IMG/VR virus record: IMGVR_UViG_3300009149_000155
Location: 1 to 32,934 of that record
DNA: 32,934 nucleotides
Origin: a virus
Reading direction: 5' to 3' (one strand)
The translations under genes and the position numbers were made by a program. The number at the start of each line of letters is the position of its first letter. Positions within the stretch are counted from its first letter, which is position 1. Below the pieces are notes generated by a model that was given only the letters and a program-made list of their open reading frames with translations, searched no databases and was not told where the DNA came from. Below are positions 31,262 to 32,934 of the stretch, piece after piece.

Positions 31262-32934
31262 GAAGTATCTCCTCAATCTTTTGAATTCTTGATTTTCTAA
31301 TATCGATTACATGTAAGGGTTCTATCCTTTTTACGGGACCACTGCTAGCAACCACACTGGGCTTAGATTTTACAAGATCTATAACATTGCTGAACGTTTC
31401 ACCGGGAACATATGTTTCATCCGACTTAACTACCAATGAAAAAGATTTCTTAGCAACATTCAATCCCTCAACTATATTTTTAATAATGTATGTCAACACG
31501 ACAGGATCAAAAATTTTGTTTTGAGCTAAATACCAAATCTGATCATCTGACGATTTAAAAATATCTGCATGAGTCAAACCGTGAGTTTCCAGTTTGTGCT
31601 TTGGAATATCCACTAATTGATCTGGACCACCTCTCATCTGAACATACTTCCTCATAGCTCCAACCATGATACCTTCAAATTGTTTAGCCTGATTAGTAGT
31701 GGCTACTATACCTTGTTGAAATGGAATTGTTTCGACTGGCTGTTGATATGGATTGTTACCCTCTGGAATAGATTTCTTAACCAAATAATTCCAACAAGGC
31801 ATTAAATGGATAGGAACGCTCGGATGAGGCATTGACTTTTTACCATTTGATCCTCGTTGACATTCATCAAAAACTTCTCTTGGCATTTGTTGACCAACTG
31901 ATTCAGCCCATTCTGGTTTAGGATTAGCTTCATCCCATTTCTTAAGATCTCCCCATGTTGGATATGGTGGTGGTCCATTTGGATGAACTTCATGCCAATT
32001 ATCACTTATGAAAGGCTTTAACCGATCGTATTGCTTTGCTGCATACCCTCGTTTCATACGTTCTACATTCGCGTCAATTGGTGGATTCTCTAAAATTTCT
32101 TTTAAATCTCCAAAACTCCCTTTCTGAAATTCTTCAGTGACCCCAGACAATCCTTGAATCCTTGACCCAGACACTTCTTTATATTTCAAAAATAATTGAT
32201 GTTCTGCGTCTGGTGCATTCAAGTCTATTTGACTTATCGCATTGAACATATGCTCAACTTTAGCTCTTCTCTCAGGCTTCACATCTGCTTTGATGTTTTC
32301 AAAAACTCTTTTTGCATTTTCTAAATATGGATTTCCACCAGACGCATGAACTTCTTCCATTGCATCTATTCGAGTTTCCGATTCTGCAAAGTCAGGATCA
32401 GCTTCTCTCAAGTCCCTTGCCGCAGAACCCTCTTCAGCCGGAGTTGGGTATCTCGTGTCAGACATGAGACTATTAATCCGCTCCATCGATGTTCTTATTC
32501 GATCAAGTCTCTCTGGGTCTGATGGTTCTGGTGTTGGTTCTGGTGTTGGTTCTGGTGTTGGTTCTGGTGTTGGTTCTGTTATAACTAACTCTGGTTCCGG
32601 TGCTAACGCAGCCACAGCCTCTTGAACCGCACCTTGAGATTCTGATGGTGTTTCTCCCGAAATTGCAGCATATGTTTCAGGATGTTCAATTTCCATCCTT
32701 GCAAGCAATTCTTTTATTCTTGCTTGTTTCTTTTCTTCTTGTGACAACGGGGTTGTTGTAACCCAAGTATAAAGATCATCTATAACCTCTGGTGTGGCAG
32801 TACCACTTAGACGGGAAGCGAGGGAAGATGCGTCTATAATATCCTTAGCATCACTAAAAGTGGGGATGTGATCCATTAATACATTCCCACCCCCATCTCT
32901 AACTTCAATACCAGACTCAGTTATTATTGCAGAA
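31242..32934 (-). CDS. Head-region protein with Pro-Thr-Glu linker, 5' partial
   Basis: The frame is open to the right edge of the window. The first ATG inside is at 32876 (544 residues), but the sequence upstream of it is open and protein-like ('ITESGIEVRDGGGNVL'), and there is no convincing ribosome binding site, so the true start is probably outside. After a helical segment comes a flexible linker of P-T-P-E repeats (about residues 101-117 counted from 32876), then a long mixed domain with 'FDECQRGSNGKKSMPHPSVP' and a segment with 'GIMVGAMRKYVQMRGGPDQL'. The C-terminus is basic ('SRIQKIEEILLARRNL'). Not recognised. A portal-associated or minor head protein is possible by position, since the protease and capsid genes follow. 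Confidence 0.7.
   Translation of the reverse strand, partial: SAIITESGIEVRDGGGNVLMDHIPTFSDAKDIIDASSLASRLSGTATPEVIDDLYTWVTTTPLSQEEKKQARIKELLARMEIEHPETYAAISGETPSESQGAVQEAVAALAPEPELVITEPTPEPTPEPTPEPTPEPSDPERLDRIRTSMERINSLMSDTRYPTPAEEGSAARDLREADPDFAESETRIDAMEEVHASGGNPYLENAKRVFENIKADVKPERRAKVEHMFNAISQIDLNAPDAEHQLFLKYKEVSGSRIQGLSGVTEEFQKGSFGDLKEILENPPIDANVERMKRGYAAKQYDRLKPFISDNWHEVHPNGPPPYPTWGDLKKWDEANPKPEWAESVGQQMPREVFDECQRGSNGKKSMPHPSVPIHLMPCWNYLVKKSIPEGNNPYQQPVETIPFQQGIVATTNQAKQFEGIMVGAMRKYVQMRGGPDQLVDIPKHKLETHGLTHADIFKSSDDQIWYLAQNKIFDPVVLTYIIKNIVEGLNVAKKSFSLVVKSDETYVPGETFSNVIDLVKSKPSVVASSGPVKRIEPLHVIDIRKSRIQKIEEILLARRNL
31269..31274 (-). promoter_or_regulatory. Ribosome binding site for a TTG-start zinc-ribbon gene
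   Basis: GAGGAG lies 7 nt before TTG at 31261. It decides the start in favour of this TTG and sits within the coding end of the upstream gene. Confidence 0.65.
32524..32575 (-). repeat. Four tandem copies of a 12-bp repeat encoding P-T-P-E units
   Basis: On the plus strand the unit ggttctggtgtt is repeated four times from 32524, plus a partial fifth. The copies are identical, encode proline-rich linker units in frame, and may vary in number between isolates. Confidence 0.85.

Noticed and set aside
31261-31276. TTG at 31276 as start of the zinc-ribbon gene
   Set aside because: It overlaps the GAGGAG that serves the TTG at 31261 and has no site of its own.
32524-32575. 12-bp repeats as an origin iteron cluster
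   Set aside because: They are in frame and encode a proline-rich linker, with no replication gene or AT-rich unwinding region nearby.

Overview
This window is a late structural module of a tailed double-stranded DNA bacteriophage with a contractile tail (myovirus morphology). Every gene I can support is on the minus strand. The genes are tightly packed, often coupled by TAATG, ATGA or TTGA overlaps, and most have a clear purine-rich ribosome binding site. The DNA is AT-rich. I see no tRNA, rRNA, CRISPR array, integrase, transposase, lysis or replication gene. The host cannot be named from the sequence. A Com-like zinc ribbon would fit a phage of Gram-negative bacteria, but that is weak evidence. 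No gene-free stretch exceeds about 100 bases.

In the direction of transcription (high to low coordinates), the window opens inside an unrecognised head-region protein with a Pro-Thr-Glu linker (31242-32934, 5' end outside the window). Next come a small four-cysteine zinc-ribbon protein started from TTG (31037-31261) and a strong intrinsic terminator (30954-30987). The head genes follow: prohead protease, a small beta-domain protein, a probable scaffold, and a major capsid protein carrying an apparent fibronectin-III/Ig-like insertion. Two perfect hairpins follow the capsid gene. Then come small virion proteins and a neck (head-tail connector) series down to about 23406.

The tail section runs sheath, tube, terminator, tail assembly chaperone in frameshifted pieces, tape measure, baseplate hub, spike, a three-repeat spike-adjacent protein, a LysM plus gp25-like fusion, an enlarged baseplate J protein whose C-terminus lies in another frame, a tail-protein-I-like baseplate component, a large baseplate/fibre protein, a repeat fibre, and an open-ended adhesin with two LamG-like domains (1-3235).

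Three things stand out. First, the tail assembly chaperone and baseplate J genes are each split across frames. Two of the breaks need a -1 shift at a run of G, and a third needs a -2 or +1 shift at a run of A in the chaperone overlap. They are either programmed frameshifts or homopolymer-length errors. Second, one recurring beta-rich module of about 85-100 residues appears to be inserted in the sheath, in baseplate J (three times), in the 801-residue baseplate/fibre protein, and probably in a head-region protein. Third, the adhesin, the repeat fibre and the capsid insertion show modular surface-domain acquisition at host- or environment-facing positions.
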